Source of the DNA: Agapetus fuscipes
Lineage: Eukaryota > Arthropoda > Insecta > Trichoptera > Glossosomatidae
Reading direction: 5' to 3'
DNA: 64,000 bases
Assembly (NCBI GenBank): GCA_951799405.1
Contig: OX637343.1
Location: 372,001-436,000 of the forward strand
Shown here: positions 30,296-41,115 of the stretch, one piece after another
Layout: each line of letters begins with the position of its first letter
Numbering within the stretch: the stretch's first letter is position 1
Notes under the pieces: model-generated
The model's input: the letters and a program-made list of their open reading frames with translations, nothing else
Databases searched by the model: none
What the model was told of the DNA's origin: nothing
Translations under genes and position numbers: made by a program

Positions 30296-30565
30296 CCGGT
30301 CGATAGCTCAGTTGGTAGAGTGCTTGCATTCCATGCCGTGAGCTCGGGTTCGAATCCCACCGAGGGTGTCAGAAATGATTTCCCGTTTCGGTGTTTTATT
30401 TCAAACCCCAAAATAAAATACTGGCGAGGTTTACTCAGCCTTCACAAGAAATGAGTACCAGCCCCCCCCGAAAGCTGAAAAGCCCCCGCTTCAAGTGAAG
30501 TGGTTGGCGTAAGGCCGGCCCCATACCTGTAAAAAATAAATAGGTTTAACTCGCTACATGTGTAA
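30296..30565 (+). mobile_element. SINE1 with intact tRNA-like head
   Basis: A box TAGCTCAGTTGGTAGAG and B box GGTTCGAATCCC in the first 70 bases. The 3' end is cut short near CTCGCTACATG. Confidence 0.92.
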
Positions 30566-30639
30566 GGGGTGATGTCGGTAGCGAGTTCTACTGAGGGTAG
30601 CTACTAGCTAGCACCCAACACCACCCCTTGGTTGTTGTG
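30562..30639. repeat. Small inverted repeat
   Basis: AAGGGGTGATGTCGG and CCAACACCACCCCTT face each other. Confidence 0.5.
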
Positions 30640-31601
30640 GAGGTAAATAAAACACTTGATGTACAAACTTGGTTTTAATACTTTAGCAGAGATTACACAG
30701 TATTGTATTATAGAATATTATTAAGAATATTATAATAGAGTTGAATATTATTGAGAATATGTTATGTTATTTTAAATAACATATAAAAAAACAATCCCGA
30801 AGTGTGCAGTGTGTGTTTGTGGGCCGAACGGAGCCGAACGGTCACGGAAACGGCCGAACTGCACCGTGTGAACTAATCAGGCCGTCGTTCGTTAGTTCCC
30901 GGCAAGATGTCAACCGACTAAGACGTCAGTGACCAAGCACCAAGCGGTGCAAGAGGGGGCACTACAATGGAGCTCCCTCCCCCCCCATCTACTTGGATTT
31001 CCTGCCAGCAAGGCACCCGCCTTGTGGACCAGAGGCATAGGAGCGCCCACCCAGGGGCTCCCACGTGTGGAGGCGTCCGCCTTGTGAGCCGCTGCTAGCC
31101 TGGGGCGCTGGCCCAGGCCTTCCGTTCGGAACACCAGGCAACAGAATAGGGAGTGTTCTAGGGACAACCTGCAGGTCGTGCCAATCCCTAAATTCCCCTT
31201 TATCCCCATATTAGTAGATTAAATAAACCCTTATTTGTTCATGTTAAACTTATCTTTTAATTATACAACCTTCCCAAGATATAAGTAAGCAATACCAAAG
31301 AAAGAACCCCACGCCCTGAGAGTGATGCTGATGAGAGCTAGCCGGATGTAAGTAGCCTGAAGATACCTTTCAATCTAAACATAACAAATATTATAACTGA
31401 GTGGATTCGAGCATGGAGAATGTGACAACGACGGGGATGCGTCTTAGATGGCGACAGCGAGTGGTCTTTCTTCGTGACCATAATATATGGTAATGAATTT
31501 CACCGTCCAACGATGATGACGTCACATTGTATGTGACGCATGGACTGTAACTGTAATCAGACTACATAGAAAGAAATGTGTTGTAAGTATGTTCACCACA
31601 C
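30640..31601. other. Gap with a GC-rich block
   Basis: 30900-31170 is unusually GC-rich (GGGGGCACTACAATGG, CACCCGCCTTGTGG). TAAATAAAAC at 30642 suggests an LTR or UTR, but no ends could be found. No recognisable protein. Confidence 0.3.
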
Positions 31602-31665
31602 ATGCAACCCATTCGGGGATAACGCGGCAAGAAGTTACGCTATACGTGTAGCTTAGTTGCTTGCA
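31602..31665 (+). mobile_element. SINE1 3' end
   Basis: CCCATTCGGGGATAACGCGG to GTAGCTTAGTTGC. Confidence 0.7.
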
Positions 31666-31739
31666 TCACAGTCATAAAAGTGTCGTACTTGAGGCATTTG
31701 CTTAGAGGGGAAAAGTACAGTGTCTCTACCATGTTCATA

Positions 31740-31980
31740 TTCCTTGACTGATAGGTTGGTATGAGGCTGACCACCCATACTGTAAAAAATGGTTCACTTT
31801 GCCAGTGTCACCCCTGTTTCAGGGAAGGTCGGCAAAAGTTGTGGGGCTTATGTTCATTTGAGGTTTGAATTTTATTTGTAAGTACACAATCAGCATTTGT
31901 AAGCGCGAACTACACGTGTTTGTTTGTGGGCATACATCTGAGAGCTTTCAATGAATATATCCTTGCAACTTAGATTATTA
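31740..31980 (+). mobile_element. Module 3A (A3 type)
   Basis: TTCCTTGACTGATAGG to CCTTGCAACTTAGATTATT with a (TTA)n tail. Confidence 0.9.
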
Positions 31981-32640
31981 TTATTATGTGCAAGAGGAGA
32001 ATGAAAATTAAGCGGCTTTCCTGGATTCAAAACATTCGAGAGTGGACCGTGATGAGAGGTGTGGAGGAGCTGTTTCGCGCCAAAAGGATAAACAGGCGAG
32101 AGGACTGACGCTGTGTTCGGCAACCGTGCGTTTGCTGTTGCGGGTCCCTCTTCGTGGGACCAGCTGCCACTGGGAGTGCAACGCAAACACAAAACAAAAC
32201 GCAACTAAGCTACATACATAGTGTAACTTAATGCCTGCGTTATCCCCGAAGGGGTCGCATGTGGCAATTCGGGACCTATATATTGTACTGGTAAGGGGGC
32301 CGGCCTCACACCAAGCACTTTCAGTTGAGTGGGGGTTTCCCAGCTCCCGGGGGGGCTGGTTCTCATTTCTTGTGAAGGCTGAGTAAACCTTGAGATCGAA
32401 CCCTTGCTCTACCAATTCTTCCAATTGAGCTATCGACCTTTTTACGAGCTTGGTCGTGGACGCTACAAAGCGCCAATTCTCAAGCAAGACCCAGTTGGTG
32501 CAAGGCTGGATGGACCTTTGGTGATGGCGAGCATCGAAATCCAGGGAGAACCTCAAACACATCCTTCAAGACACACTTCTTAGCAGCGATAGCACAGCGA
32601 GCGCCCTTGGAGTGGCAATCTTCACGAAACGGCGCTAAAT
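31981..32640 (+). mobile_element. LINE C-terminal scraps split by a composite SINE
   Basis: 31995-32100 encodes RLSWIQNIREW followed by EELFRAKR, a LINE reverse transcriptase tail. 32106-32175 encodes FGNRAFAVAGPSSWDQLPLG in another frame (CR1-like), continued at 32524-32640 with the CR1 3' motif GCGCCCTTGGAGTGGC and ACGGCGCTAAA. The SINE lies between. Confidence 0.7.
32180..32522 (-). mobile_element. Composite SINE, SINE2 part truncated
   Basis: SINE1 (32437 to 32180, much of its tRNA head mutated or missing), the linker (CTTTTTACGAGCTTGG) and about 70 bases of SINE2. Confidence 0.8.
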
Positions 32641-32970
32641 TTAAACCAACTTCATCAACAGAACAGAGAAGATTTCTCCCAGGTGATCGTCAACGTCGGG
32701 GATACTCGACGAGACACGCAAAGATGAAGAAGAAGAAGCAAACTGTAATATATGAGGCATTTCAAAGCAAGCTGATGTGCAAGTTAAGCTGTAGACCACA
32801 AGGTAATCAAAAGTTAAAGCTTTCAGCAAAGTTACATATTGACTTACGTGTTAATGTAAGCTTACACATTATATTATTCCAAATTTACGAGATTGCGAAT
32901 GAATGGAATATCCAGGGTCATATTTTTTTTTTTTTTTTTATACTTAAATGTTATTTATTATCTACTCGTA

Positions 32971-33230
32971 TTCCTTGACTTATAGGTTGGTATGAGGCTG
33001 ACCACCCATACTGTAAAAAATGGTTCACTTTGCCAATGTCACCCCTGTTTCAGGGAATGTCGGCAAGAGTTGCAGGGCTTATGTTCATTTGAGGTTTGGA
33101 TTTGATTTGTAAGTACACAATCAGCATTTGTAAGCGCGAACTACACGTCTTTGTTTGTGGGCATACATCTGAGAGCTTTGAATAAATATATCCTTTCAAC
33201 TTAGATTATAATAATAATAATAATAATATG
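32971..33230 (+). mobile_element. Module 3A (A3 type)
   Basis: TTCCTTGACTTATAGG to TCAACTTAGATTATAATAAT. A (TAA)n run replaces the usual tail. The A3 leader TTAAATGTTATTTATTATC is upstream. Confidence 0.9.
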
Positions 33231-33504
33231 CGTTTATTCCAGCTTAGTCATGTGGAGGGTGCAATACATGACCAGCCATAAAAAGTAATACATCAATAGA
33301 AAAAGTACATAGAAAATTACAAAAATGTAGAAACATGAAAATATGTGATGAAATATATGAGAAAAAAGAGCAAACAAAATATATAGTTAAACAGTGAAAG
33401 AAAAGAGAAATACATGGTCATTGTACATTAGAATATCAGGAACATATTAAACAGGGAAAAAAGGCTACGTAAGTTTCAAGTTCCTTGCCCTATAGATTAT
33501 AGAT

Positions 33505-33950
33505 AATAAAAGGAGAGCCTGTATGAAGAAGGTTATGACTCTGGAGCAAATGAAAGAAGTATGTAAGGACAGAAAGAAATGGCGGTTGATTCGTAATGTT
33601 GGCGGCTAGGGTTTTTAAAATTAGAATTTGTATTTCTGTTTAGTTTTTGATGTCCTTACTATTTGTTGATTTTACAAATTGTAATTTGTTGTGTATGTTC
33701 CTTAACTTTTAGGTTGGTATGCGGCTGACCACCCATGCTGTAAAAAGGGGTTCACTTTGCCAATGTCACCCCTGTTTCAGGAAAGAACTGAAAAAGTTGC
33801 AAGGTGAATGCCATTTAGAGATTTGGGTTTGTACGTTGTAGGTTCACATGCGGCATGTGCAAGCGCAAACTTGTACGTGTCTGCTTGTGAGAATGCATGC
33901 AATGTGAATTCCCAAAGTTGCATATCTTTGCAACTTAGATTAGATTAGAA
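33505..33950 (+). mobile_element. LINE-A 3' end: coding remnant, UTR and 3A
   Basis: 33510-33600 encodes KKVMTLEQMKEVCKDRKKWR; UTR to 33697; 3A from TTCCTTAAC (33698) to (TTAGA)n. Confidence 0.9.
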
Positions 33951-33960
33951 TAATAACATA

Positions 33961-34255
33961 TGACCGGTTCGTAGTCCAGGTGGTAACACTTCGGACTCGT
34001 AACTGGAAGGTCGTGGGTTCGAATCCCGGCGGAGCACAAAAAATATACCATTTATATTTTCAAACTTGCTCTTCGCTGGGTTGAAAAATTCATACACCTT
34101 TACCAAAGACCGGTCATCAAAAGGTCTATTCAGCCTTAAAGCAACTGGGTCTTGCTTGAGAATCGGCGCTTTCTACAGCGACGACCAAGCTCGCAGAGGG
34201 CTCTTGAGGTGTGACAGACGTAACAGCGCTCACCAAATAAATCAGCCTAATTTAT
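33961..34255 (+). mobile_element. SINE2, complete, 3' module a
   Basis: Head GTTCGTAGTCCAGG with B box GGGTTCGAATCCCGG; 'a' end CTCACCAAATAAATCAGCC. No interruptions. Confidence 0.92.
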
Positions 34256-34900
34256 TTTATTTATTTTATATCTGTTTGCCTCTCCCCCAACAACCCGACC
34301 GCGTGTTGTCACAATTATGTTGTCTATGAAATTGGTGTCGAGTCCGTTGCAACTCGAAAGCAGTCTTCCTCAGGAGAGAGCTTACGAAAATAAAATTAGA
34401 AAAGAAAAATAAATGAAAATAAGCTTTCTGACGTGACGTCACAAACCCATTCACAAATTTAAAACAATCATTCAACACAGCTTCAATATAGAACATTACG
34501 TAAAGAGGAAAATGTATGTATAATATAGCAGCGCACCTATTGAGTGTTTCAGTTTTCATTGAAAAAAACTTTTTACGCGACAGCTGAGTTTTAAACGCAT
34601 TGTTTTGTGTTCGGAGTAAGGAACCCGAAATGAAAATACATAAATATGAAAGAGTACGTAAGAGTTGGGACGGAGAATTTAAAATAAAGGCGAATTCGAG
34701 TTAAATAATATGAGAGTGGGACTGTGAGCATGCTCGTCTAAATATAGACGAAACACACAAAAATAAAATAGAAGAAAAGCTTGCGACGAATTAAGATGTA
34801 GGGGGCGTGATGCGTACACACATTTGATCCTCGATCTACGCGGTTGGATGAAATTAATGAAGTGGGCAAGGACCGGAGAAAATTGCGGTTGATGTGTGGT
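34256..34900. other. Gap; LINE-A-like scrap at its end
   Basis: 34835-34900 can be read as RLDEINEVGKDRRKLRLMC, similar to the LINE-A C-terminus. The rest, including CAACAACCCGACCGCGTG at 34290, is unassigned. Confidence 0.4.
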
Positions 34901-34915
34901 CTGAATTGTATAATA

Positions 34916-35043
34916 TGATCTAATCTAAATCTAAATCTAAGCTGCAAAGATATGTATCATTTGAGATTCGTATTAAATGCATTCCCACAAGCAGACATGC
35001 ATAATTTTGCGCTTACACATGCCGCATGTGGACCTATAACATG
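34916..35043 (-). mobile_element. Module 3A 3' half (A1)
   Basis: (TTTAGA)n complement to GCATGTGGACCTATAAC. Confidence 0.85.
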
Positions 35044-35203
35044 ATAACTAGCATTAATAGAAAAAGAAGACGATTTTGACGCATAATCTCATTTTGTCTA
35101 ACAACTAAAAAGTTAAAAGAGGAAGAAGACGTGTATGACGTCTCATGTCAACTTTCTCTTGTGTTCTACCTCTTGTGTTCTACCAGCCCTACTGTCAACA
35201 TGT

Positions 35204-35437
35204 CGCACGTTTAATAATAAAGAGCAATAACTCAAAAAACATGAATGTTGGGAAATCACGTTTGAAGTTCAGACAGCCAGCACAACTTGTATGGGATGAA
35301 AAAGGCGGCCGATGCTTCTTCATGCATCTTCGTCCAAATTGAACGGCTGTCGCATTCTACCTATTCTTCTCGCATTGTTCTTGCGTTTTATTACAAAATC
35401 TCGATTTTCTTATTTCTCTTTATTATCAAACGTGCGA
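35204..35437. mobile_element. MITE family Q, copy 1
   Basis: Ends CGCACGTTTAATAATAAAGA and the inverse TCTTTATTATCAAACGTGCG. Interior GTATGGGATGAAAAAGGCGG is shared with the 47500 copy. Flanked by ATGT on both sides. Confidence 0.85.
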
Positions 35438-35586
35438 TGTGTTTGCGGCAGTGAGCCAAATAAATGGCGTGCTGAAAATACATCGAGTTTGATTTCTGCG
35501 AGTTGTAGTCCTCTCAACTTTTACCCAGGATTCCTTTCTTCCCTAACAACCTTTCTAATTCCTACATCCGAACCATTTTTAGACCA

Positions 35587-35926
35587 ATGTGGAATGTTGG
35601 CGGCTGAGAAATTTTAAATTTTAAAAGTTAGTTGTTATTAGTATTTTGTACAACATTGATTTTTTTACTTTCCTTGACTTATAGGTTGGTATGAGGCTAA
35701 CCACCCATACTATAAAAAATGGTGCACTTTGCCAATGTCACCCCTTTTTCAGGGAAGGTCGGCAAGAGTTGCAGGGCTTATGTTCATTTGACATTGGGTT
35801 TTTTATATTGTAGGTCCACATGCGGCATGTGTGAGCGCGAAATTATGCGTGTCTGCTTGTGGGAATGCATTTAATATGAATCTCAAATGATACATATCTT
35901 TGCAACTTAGATTTAGATTTAGATTT
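35587..35926 (+). mobile_element. LINE-A UTR plus module 3A (A1)
   Basis: AATGTTGGCGGCTGAG marks the end of the LINE frame; 3A from 35680 to the (TTTAGA)n tail. Confidence 0.85.
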
Positions 35927-36443
35927 TACATCTGTGTATATTTGTATCTTATTAATAATGTAAATATAATTTCTATAATCGTTATTACATGACTTATTTA
36001 ATATGAATATTGGGATTATTTATGTGTGGCACACACAAAAACGGCGCTCTCTTATAATTTGCCATTTAAAATAAATAAGCCTTGTATATCTATACCTATT
36101 TGCAACTTAGATTATCGGTCAAATTAAAAACGCGTAAATCGGTGTACGAGTATTAAAACACTTTGGAACTGCTTGTCCTATATTAATAAAAATAAATTTA
36201 AAAAATTCTCATAAAAAGTGACATCTTGCTTTGGAACGATAAAGCATTGCATGTAATAGCAGTGGACGTGAATTAAATATTAATCTGCCAGAGATCCGAA
36301 ATACTCATCTCGGGAGACTGTTCTGGAGCATTTCAGGCGTGAAATTTAGATGACAACTTTTTTATTTTTTTCATTCTGACGTCACACGCAAGCTTGTTAT
36401 AAAAAGTGACGTACTCTTGTATTAGTGTCACTCTTTGTAGATA
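35927..36443. other. Gap with a SINE2 'a'-like end
   Basis: GTGGCACACACAAAAACGGC to AAATAAGCCTTGTATATC (36027-36080) followed by a 3A tail scrap (TTGCAACTTAGATTATC). Otherwise nothing. Confidence 0.4.
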
Positions 36444-36765
36444 TCAACGGTCAAAAGGGAGAAAGGCATAAGCGACGTTTTGGTCAAAAATGAGTTACAC
36501 ATGAATGCTATCCTACTTAAAATTTTCCGCTCTTTCTAATGCGTTAACTCCCATAGCTCTACGATGTTTTTTTTTTGTTTAGGCCCAAACAAACAACTGC
36601 GTTTTCGCAGTATGGTTTTGGTGTAACCGACAAGATTTTGGCTTTATTTGCCCTAAAGGAGCTTGTGACATAAAAAAATCGTACAACCACATTAATAGGA
36701 ATGCCAATAAATGCCTTTATTTTTTTAATTTTAGAACTGTTTTGATTTTAACGACATGAAACATA
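36444..36765. mobile_element. MITE family H, right end lost
   Basis: TCAACGGTCAAAAGG, GCGTTAACTCCCATAGCTC and ACCGACAAGATTTTGGC match the H copies at 27652 and 49207. Confidence 0.8.
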
Positions 36766-36865
36766 CATTTTTACTTTTTTTGTATTGTAAATTATTGACT
36801 TTTTGTATAGATTTCTATTTAAGGTTTTGTTCTTTTTTATACTTAAATGTTATTTATTATTTGTA

Positions 36866-37265
36866 TTCCTTGACTTATAGGTTGGTTTGAGGCTGACCAC
36901 CCATCTGTAAAAAAAAATGGTTCACTTTATCAATGTCCCCCTGTATCAGGGAAGGTCGGCAAAAGTTGCAGGGCTAATGTTCACTTCTAAATCTAAATCT
37001 AAATCTAAGCTGCAAAGATATTATGTATCATTTGAGATTCATATTAAATGCATTCCCAAAAGCAGACATGCATAATTTCGCGCTTACACATGCCGCATGT
37101 GGACCTAGTTGAGGTTTTTTTTTTTTTTTTTTTTTCTAGTACTTGAGGTTTGGAATTAATTTGTAAGTACACATTTAGTATTTGTAAGCGCGAACTATAG
37201 GTGTCTGTTTGTGGGCATGCATTTGATATGAGCCTTAAATGTTAATATATCTTTGTACAATTAGA
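36866..37265 (+). mobile_element. Module 3A (A3) split by another 3A (A1, minus)
   Basis: Plus pieces 36866-36987 and 37136-37265. The minus A1 copy, truncated at its hairpin, fills 36988-37110, then a T-run. A young subfamily has jumped into an older one. Confidence 0.85.
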
Positions 37266-37314
37266 TAGTAGCTTATATAATATTATTAAGATATAAGTCT
37301 GTAAGCCGGTCGAT

Positions 37315-37629
37315 AGCTCAGTTGGTAGAGTGCTTGCATTCCATGCCGTGAGCTCGGGTTCGAATCCCGCCGAGTGTATCAGAAATGGTCTCCCGTTTCG
37401 GTGTTTATTTCAAACCCTAAAATAAAATACCGGCAAGGCTTAGTCAGCCTTCACAAGAAATGAGAACCAGCACTGTCGGGAGCTGGGAAACCCCCACTTC
37501 AACTGAAGTGGTTGGCGTAAGGCCGACCCCCTTACCTGTAAAAAAATAGGTTCAACTCGCCACATACGACCCCTTCGGGAATAACGCGGCAAGAAGTTAC
37601 ACTATATGTGTAGCTTAGTTGCGTTGCGT
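37315..37629 (+). mobile_element. SINE1, complete
   Basis: Head GGTCGATAGCTCAGTTGG and GGGTTCGAATCCCGCC, body, and 3' end GTAGCTTAGTTGCGTTGCG. Confidence 0.93.
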
Positions 37630-38050
37630 ATGTCTTGCAATGTAGAACCAAACTGCTTCGTTGAAAATTGCATATTTTGGTACTTGATTGTTTGGATATA
37701 AAGTGAAGAGAAGAATTCCTCCGAATTTTTCCAGTCCCACCTCTCAAATGTCTCATTTCCACCCTGCTCCCTTTATTCCTATATTTTCTAGATAATTCCG
37801 AGAGGCATTCGGATAAAAAGCGTCCCACATGAATGGGACGCGGATGTCTCCGTGACACTTTGAAGTCTCCATTTGGCTGTTGCTCTTAGAAATTGTGTCT
37901 TCATTTAAATGCATTACTTTCCTCAAAGAACATCTCGCTGTATTTTTTTTTATATTTTAACAAATACAGGAACTTGAAAATGTACCCAGCCGACGTTCCA
38001 CTCTTTCTTTTGGTGCCACTTCTATCGAAGATCGGTGGTGTCGGTCTTTA
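37630..38050. other. Gap, nothing recognised
   Basis: A minus-strand 108-codon open frame runs from the SINE into this gap but shows no known motif. Confidence 0.35.
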
Positions 38051-38052
38051 AT

Positions 38053-38118
38053 CTATAATCTGCAATATAAGTTGCAAGGATATATTAACATTTCCAAATC
38101 TAATCTAAATCTAAACTG
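38053..38118 (-). mobile_element. Two 3A tail scraps
   Basis: CAATATAAGTTGCAAGG and TCTAATCTAAATCTAAACTG. Confidence 0.5.
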
Positions 38119-38684
38119 CAACGCAACTAAGCTACACATATAGTGTAACTTCTTGCCTGCGTTTCCCCGAAGGGGTCGCATGTGGCGCTTCGGGACCTAT
38201 TCATTTTTACATGTAAGGAGGCCGGCCTTACACCAACCATTTTCAGTTGAAGTGGGGGTTTCCCAGCTCCCGGGGGGGGGGGCTGGTTCTCATTTATTGT
38301 GAAGGCTGAGTAAACCTTTGAGATCGAACCCTTGCTCTCGGCATGGAATGCAAGCATTCTACCAATTGAACTATCGATCTTTTTACGAGCTTGATCGTCG
38401 TAGCTACAAAGCGCCAATTCTCGAGCAAGACACCGAAACGGGAAATCATTTCTGACACCCTCGGTGGGGATCGAACCCTTGCTCTCAGTATAGAATGCAA
38501 GCATTCTACCAACTGAGCTATCGACCGGACTTTTTACGAGTTTGGTAGTCGCTACAAAGCGTCAATTCTCAAGCAAGACCCAGTTGCTGTAAGGCTGGAT
38601 GGACCTTTGGTGACCGGCCATTGGTAAAGGTTGTATGAATTTTTCAACCCAGCGAAGAGCAAATTTGAAAATATAAATGGTATC
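38119..38684 (-). mobile_element. Composite SINE with duplicated middle
   Basis: Order on the minus strand: SINE2 body, linker, SINE1 head and start of body, a switch into a SINE2 scrap and linker, then SINE1 to its (GCGTT) tail. Two linkers are present (about 38388 and 38530), as expected from recombination between composite copies. Confidence 0.8.
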
Positions 38685-38765
38685 TCTTCGTCCAACCATA
38701 CGGACAAGCGCCTTTGCAGTGACACACTGTCATAAAAGGCGCTATACAAAATTTGTATTAATAAT
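38685..38765 (+). mobile_element. CR1-like LINE 3' terminus
   Basis: CAAGCGCCTTTGCAGTGAC, CATAAAAGGCGCTATAC and a (TAA)n tail. The same terminus is at 56746-56820 on the minus strand. Confidence 0.7.
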
Positions 38766-38827
38766 AATAGAATGCATATAATGTGAATCCCCAATGTAAC
38801 ATGCCTTTTCAACTTAGATTAGATTAG
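38766..38827 (+). mobile_element. Module 3A 3' end
   Basis: GAATGCATATAATGTGAATC to (TTAGA)n. Confidence 0.8.
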
Positions 38828-39356
38828 AATGTGTGCATTCTTATTAAATAAATAAAACTAAAAGCATCAATAATAATTAAGCTAATTCCGAAGCGGAAGA
38901 TTGAGTGCGCAGAAAACGTAAAGAGAACAAATTTTCTTTTGCCATTCACTTTTCCTGTTCCCGTAAATGTCCAACTGGCAGAATTCCTTTCTACGTCGCC
39001 ATCTTAACTTGAAGGGTGTGAAGCACCCCGAGTATAAAACACAAACTCCCCTTTATTGCGTAAACACAAAAATGAATGGAAACCAAAACACTCTCCAGGG
39101 TAGCTGTTGTAGCTTTCATTCATTTTTCTAATAACGCGATCGAAGCGATTCTATTTGAACGTTTTATACTCTAATGTAAAAGGTAACCTTCCATGAATAA
39201 ATATTGAAGGTACGTTTTCATGCAAATTAAGTCACTTAACCCTCCCTAAGCGGCGCCCACGTGGAAAGAGGGGTCCCAAAAGACCCCCGCCTCCAAGTGC
39301 GATGGGAGTTAAAATACTTGCAAGTAGATGCGATAGACCCCGCTCTCATCCACCCA
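38828..39356. other. Gap, nothing recognised
   Basis: Mixed composition, including CCCAAAAGACCCCCGCC near 39280; no repeat or gene assigned. Confidence 0.4.
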
Positions 39357-40034
39357 GTCTAATCTCATCTAATCTAAGTTGCAAAGATACTGGAATTTGG
39401 GATTGACATTGTAAGTATTCTCACAAGCAGACACGTACAAGTTCGCACTTGCACAATGCACATGCCGCATGTGAACGTACAATATAAAAACCCAAATCTC
39501 AAATGGGCATACACCTTGCCACTCTTGCCGTCTTTCCCTGAAACCAGGGTGACATTGGCAAAGTGAATCATTTTCTACAGCATGGGTGCTCAGCCCCATA
39601 CCAACCTATAAGCCATGGAACATACAGAACCAACCAATTAAACTTTGGTAATAAACAAATAATAATATGTTATAGTTTAAAAAAATTTTTGAGGAATTCA
39701 AAAACACTGTTTATTTTCACATGAATATATTTAAAAGATTACAATCTTTAGAGTAAGTTATAAATATATTCATGTGAAAATAAACAGTGTTTTTGAATTC
39801 CTCAAAAAATTTTTTAAACTATAACAGTATGAATTTTCAGTGTTAATTCACAAACAATACAAAATATAATAATAATATGTATAAACATTAAAAACAAATA
39901 CAAAATTCTAATTTAAAATTTAATTTTTTTTAAAAAGATTACAGATCAACAGCCATTTCTTTCGGTCCTTATACATACTTCTTTCATTTCATCCAGAGTC
40001 ATAACCTTCTTCATACAAGCTCTCCTTTTATTAT
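39357..40034 (-). mobile_element. LINE-A 3' end, about 520 bp without its MITE
   Basis: Minus strand: C-terminal codons (40034-39945), long UTR, then 3A (39619-39357). A perfect hairpin MITE sits in the UTR at 39669-39825. Confidence 0.88.
39669..39825. mobile_element. Near-perfect hairpin MITE, 157 bp
   Basis: Two arms of 63-64 bases (GTTATAGTTTAAAAAA, GAGGAATTCAAAAACACTG, TTTTCACATGAATATATTT) differ at one position only, around a 30-base loop. Target duplication unclear. Confidence 0.92.
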
Positions 40035-40198
40035 GACTCTGGATATAGTATTCATTTCATTAAAAAATAAAAATTAAAAATAAAAAACACATTGTATAAG
40101 GCTACGGTGCGAGTAAAATTTAATAATGTACGACCGGTTTCGGAAACAATGTTTCCATCGTCAGGTACAAAATATTACTGACTAAAGAAATATATTTT

Positions 40199-40543
40199 TA
40201 TTTTTTTGATGTCCATGTCCATGTTTATATTATATTATTGTTTATTAATTTTAAAAATGTAATTTGTGATGTTTGTTCCTTGACTTATAGGTTGGTATGC
40301 GGCTGACCACCCATACTGTAAAAAAAAATGGTTCACTTTGCCAATGTCACCCCTGTTTCAGGGAAGGACGGCAAGAGTTGCAGGGCTTATGTTCATTTGA
40401 GATTGGGTTTTTATATTGCAGTTCCACATGCGGCATGTGTTCGCGCGAAATTATACATGTCTGCTTGTGGGAATGCATTTAATGTAAATCTTAAATGATA
40501 TATATCTTTGCAGCTTTGATTAGATTAGATTAGATTAGATTAG
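40199..40543 (+). mobile_element. LINE-A UTR end plus module 3A
   Basis: AATGTAATTTGTGATG leads into TTCCTTGACTTATAGG (40276); the (TTAGA)n tail at 40520-40543 has four or more units. Confidence 0.9.
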
Positions 40544-40549
40544 CAATTA

Positions 40550-40685
40550 TTAAAGAGTGATTTCCCCCAAAATCTGTCGATTTTGTTTGTTTTAACTTGA
40601 TTTTTTTCATCACTGTAATTCTTTTGCTAAGACCATTAAATGTAAGAAACAAAAACGGCAGATTTTGGAAGAAATCACTCTTTAA
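40550..40685. mobile_element. 136-bp MITE sharing sequence with the 853-bp MITE
   Basis: Ends TTAAAGAGTGATTTC and GAAATCACTCTTTAA. The stretch TTTTTTCATCACTG...AAACAAAAACGGCAGATTT matches the right arm of the 16994-17846 element. Confidence 0.85.
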
Positions 40686-40724
40686 TATTTTCCGTAAACT
40701 TTACTTTTCTCAAATTTTGCAACT

Positions 40725-41069
40725 CGTACTAAGGGTACTAGACCAATGTGTCATATGAAAACCGGAAATGGATTACAAAATATGTAAAACAACTCTCACA
40801 CTATCGGGTCTCACATTGTTTTCTTAGCTCAGATTGTGCAGAAAGTGATTCTTCAGACAATATCCTTGAAAAGTCATCATTGAATCAAATGGGAGATAAG
40901 CCAAACAAGCACTGGAGGGGACTAAATGGCACCAAAAGAAGAAGAAGATTGCTAAAGTTTTTTTATAATTTTTTATACAATTTTATATATTCATATAATG
41001 CAAATGAATGTTTTTAATTATTGTATGTATTAGGTTTAACCTGTCATGTACAATGATGTGTGAAAATAA

Positions 41070-41114
<45 letters not shown>

Positions 41115-41115
41115 A
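40725..41115 (+). mobile_element. Repeat K with (ATCT)n tail
   Basis: TAGACCAATGTGTCATATG, TTTTCTTAGCTCAGATTG, AAGCCAAACAAGCACTGG, then a UTR-like stretch to AAAATAAATCTATC and ten or more TATC units (41072-41115). Longest K copy; probably a LINE 3' end. Confidence 0.7.

Noticed and set aside
30296..30370. Functional tRNA gene
   Set aside because: A and B boxes are perfect but the same sequence heads many SINE1 copies and the body continues into the SINE; acceptor stem does not pair properly.
30562..30700. Solo LTR from TGTAAGGGG to GATTACACA
   Set aside because: Too short, no target duplication, and its first half is better explained as a small inverted repeat.
30910..31209. 99-codon minus-strand frame in the GC-rich block
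   Set aside because: No recognisable motif or second copy; GC-rich DNA leaves frames open by chance.
33961..34035. tRNA gene at the SINE2 head
   Set aside because: Repeated at the head of many SINE2 copies with the same downstream body.
37532..37858. 108-codon minus-strand frame
   Set aside because: Its C-terminal third is antisense SINE1; the rest has no known motif.
41072..41115. CRISPR-like or telomeric array
   Set aside because: A plain (TATC)n microsatellite forming a LINE tail.
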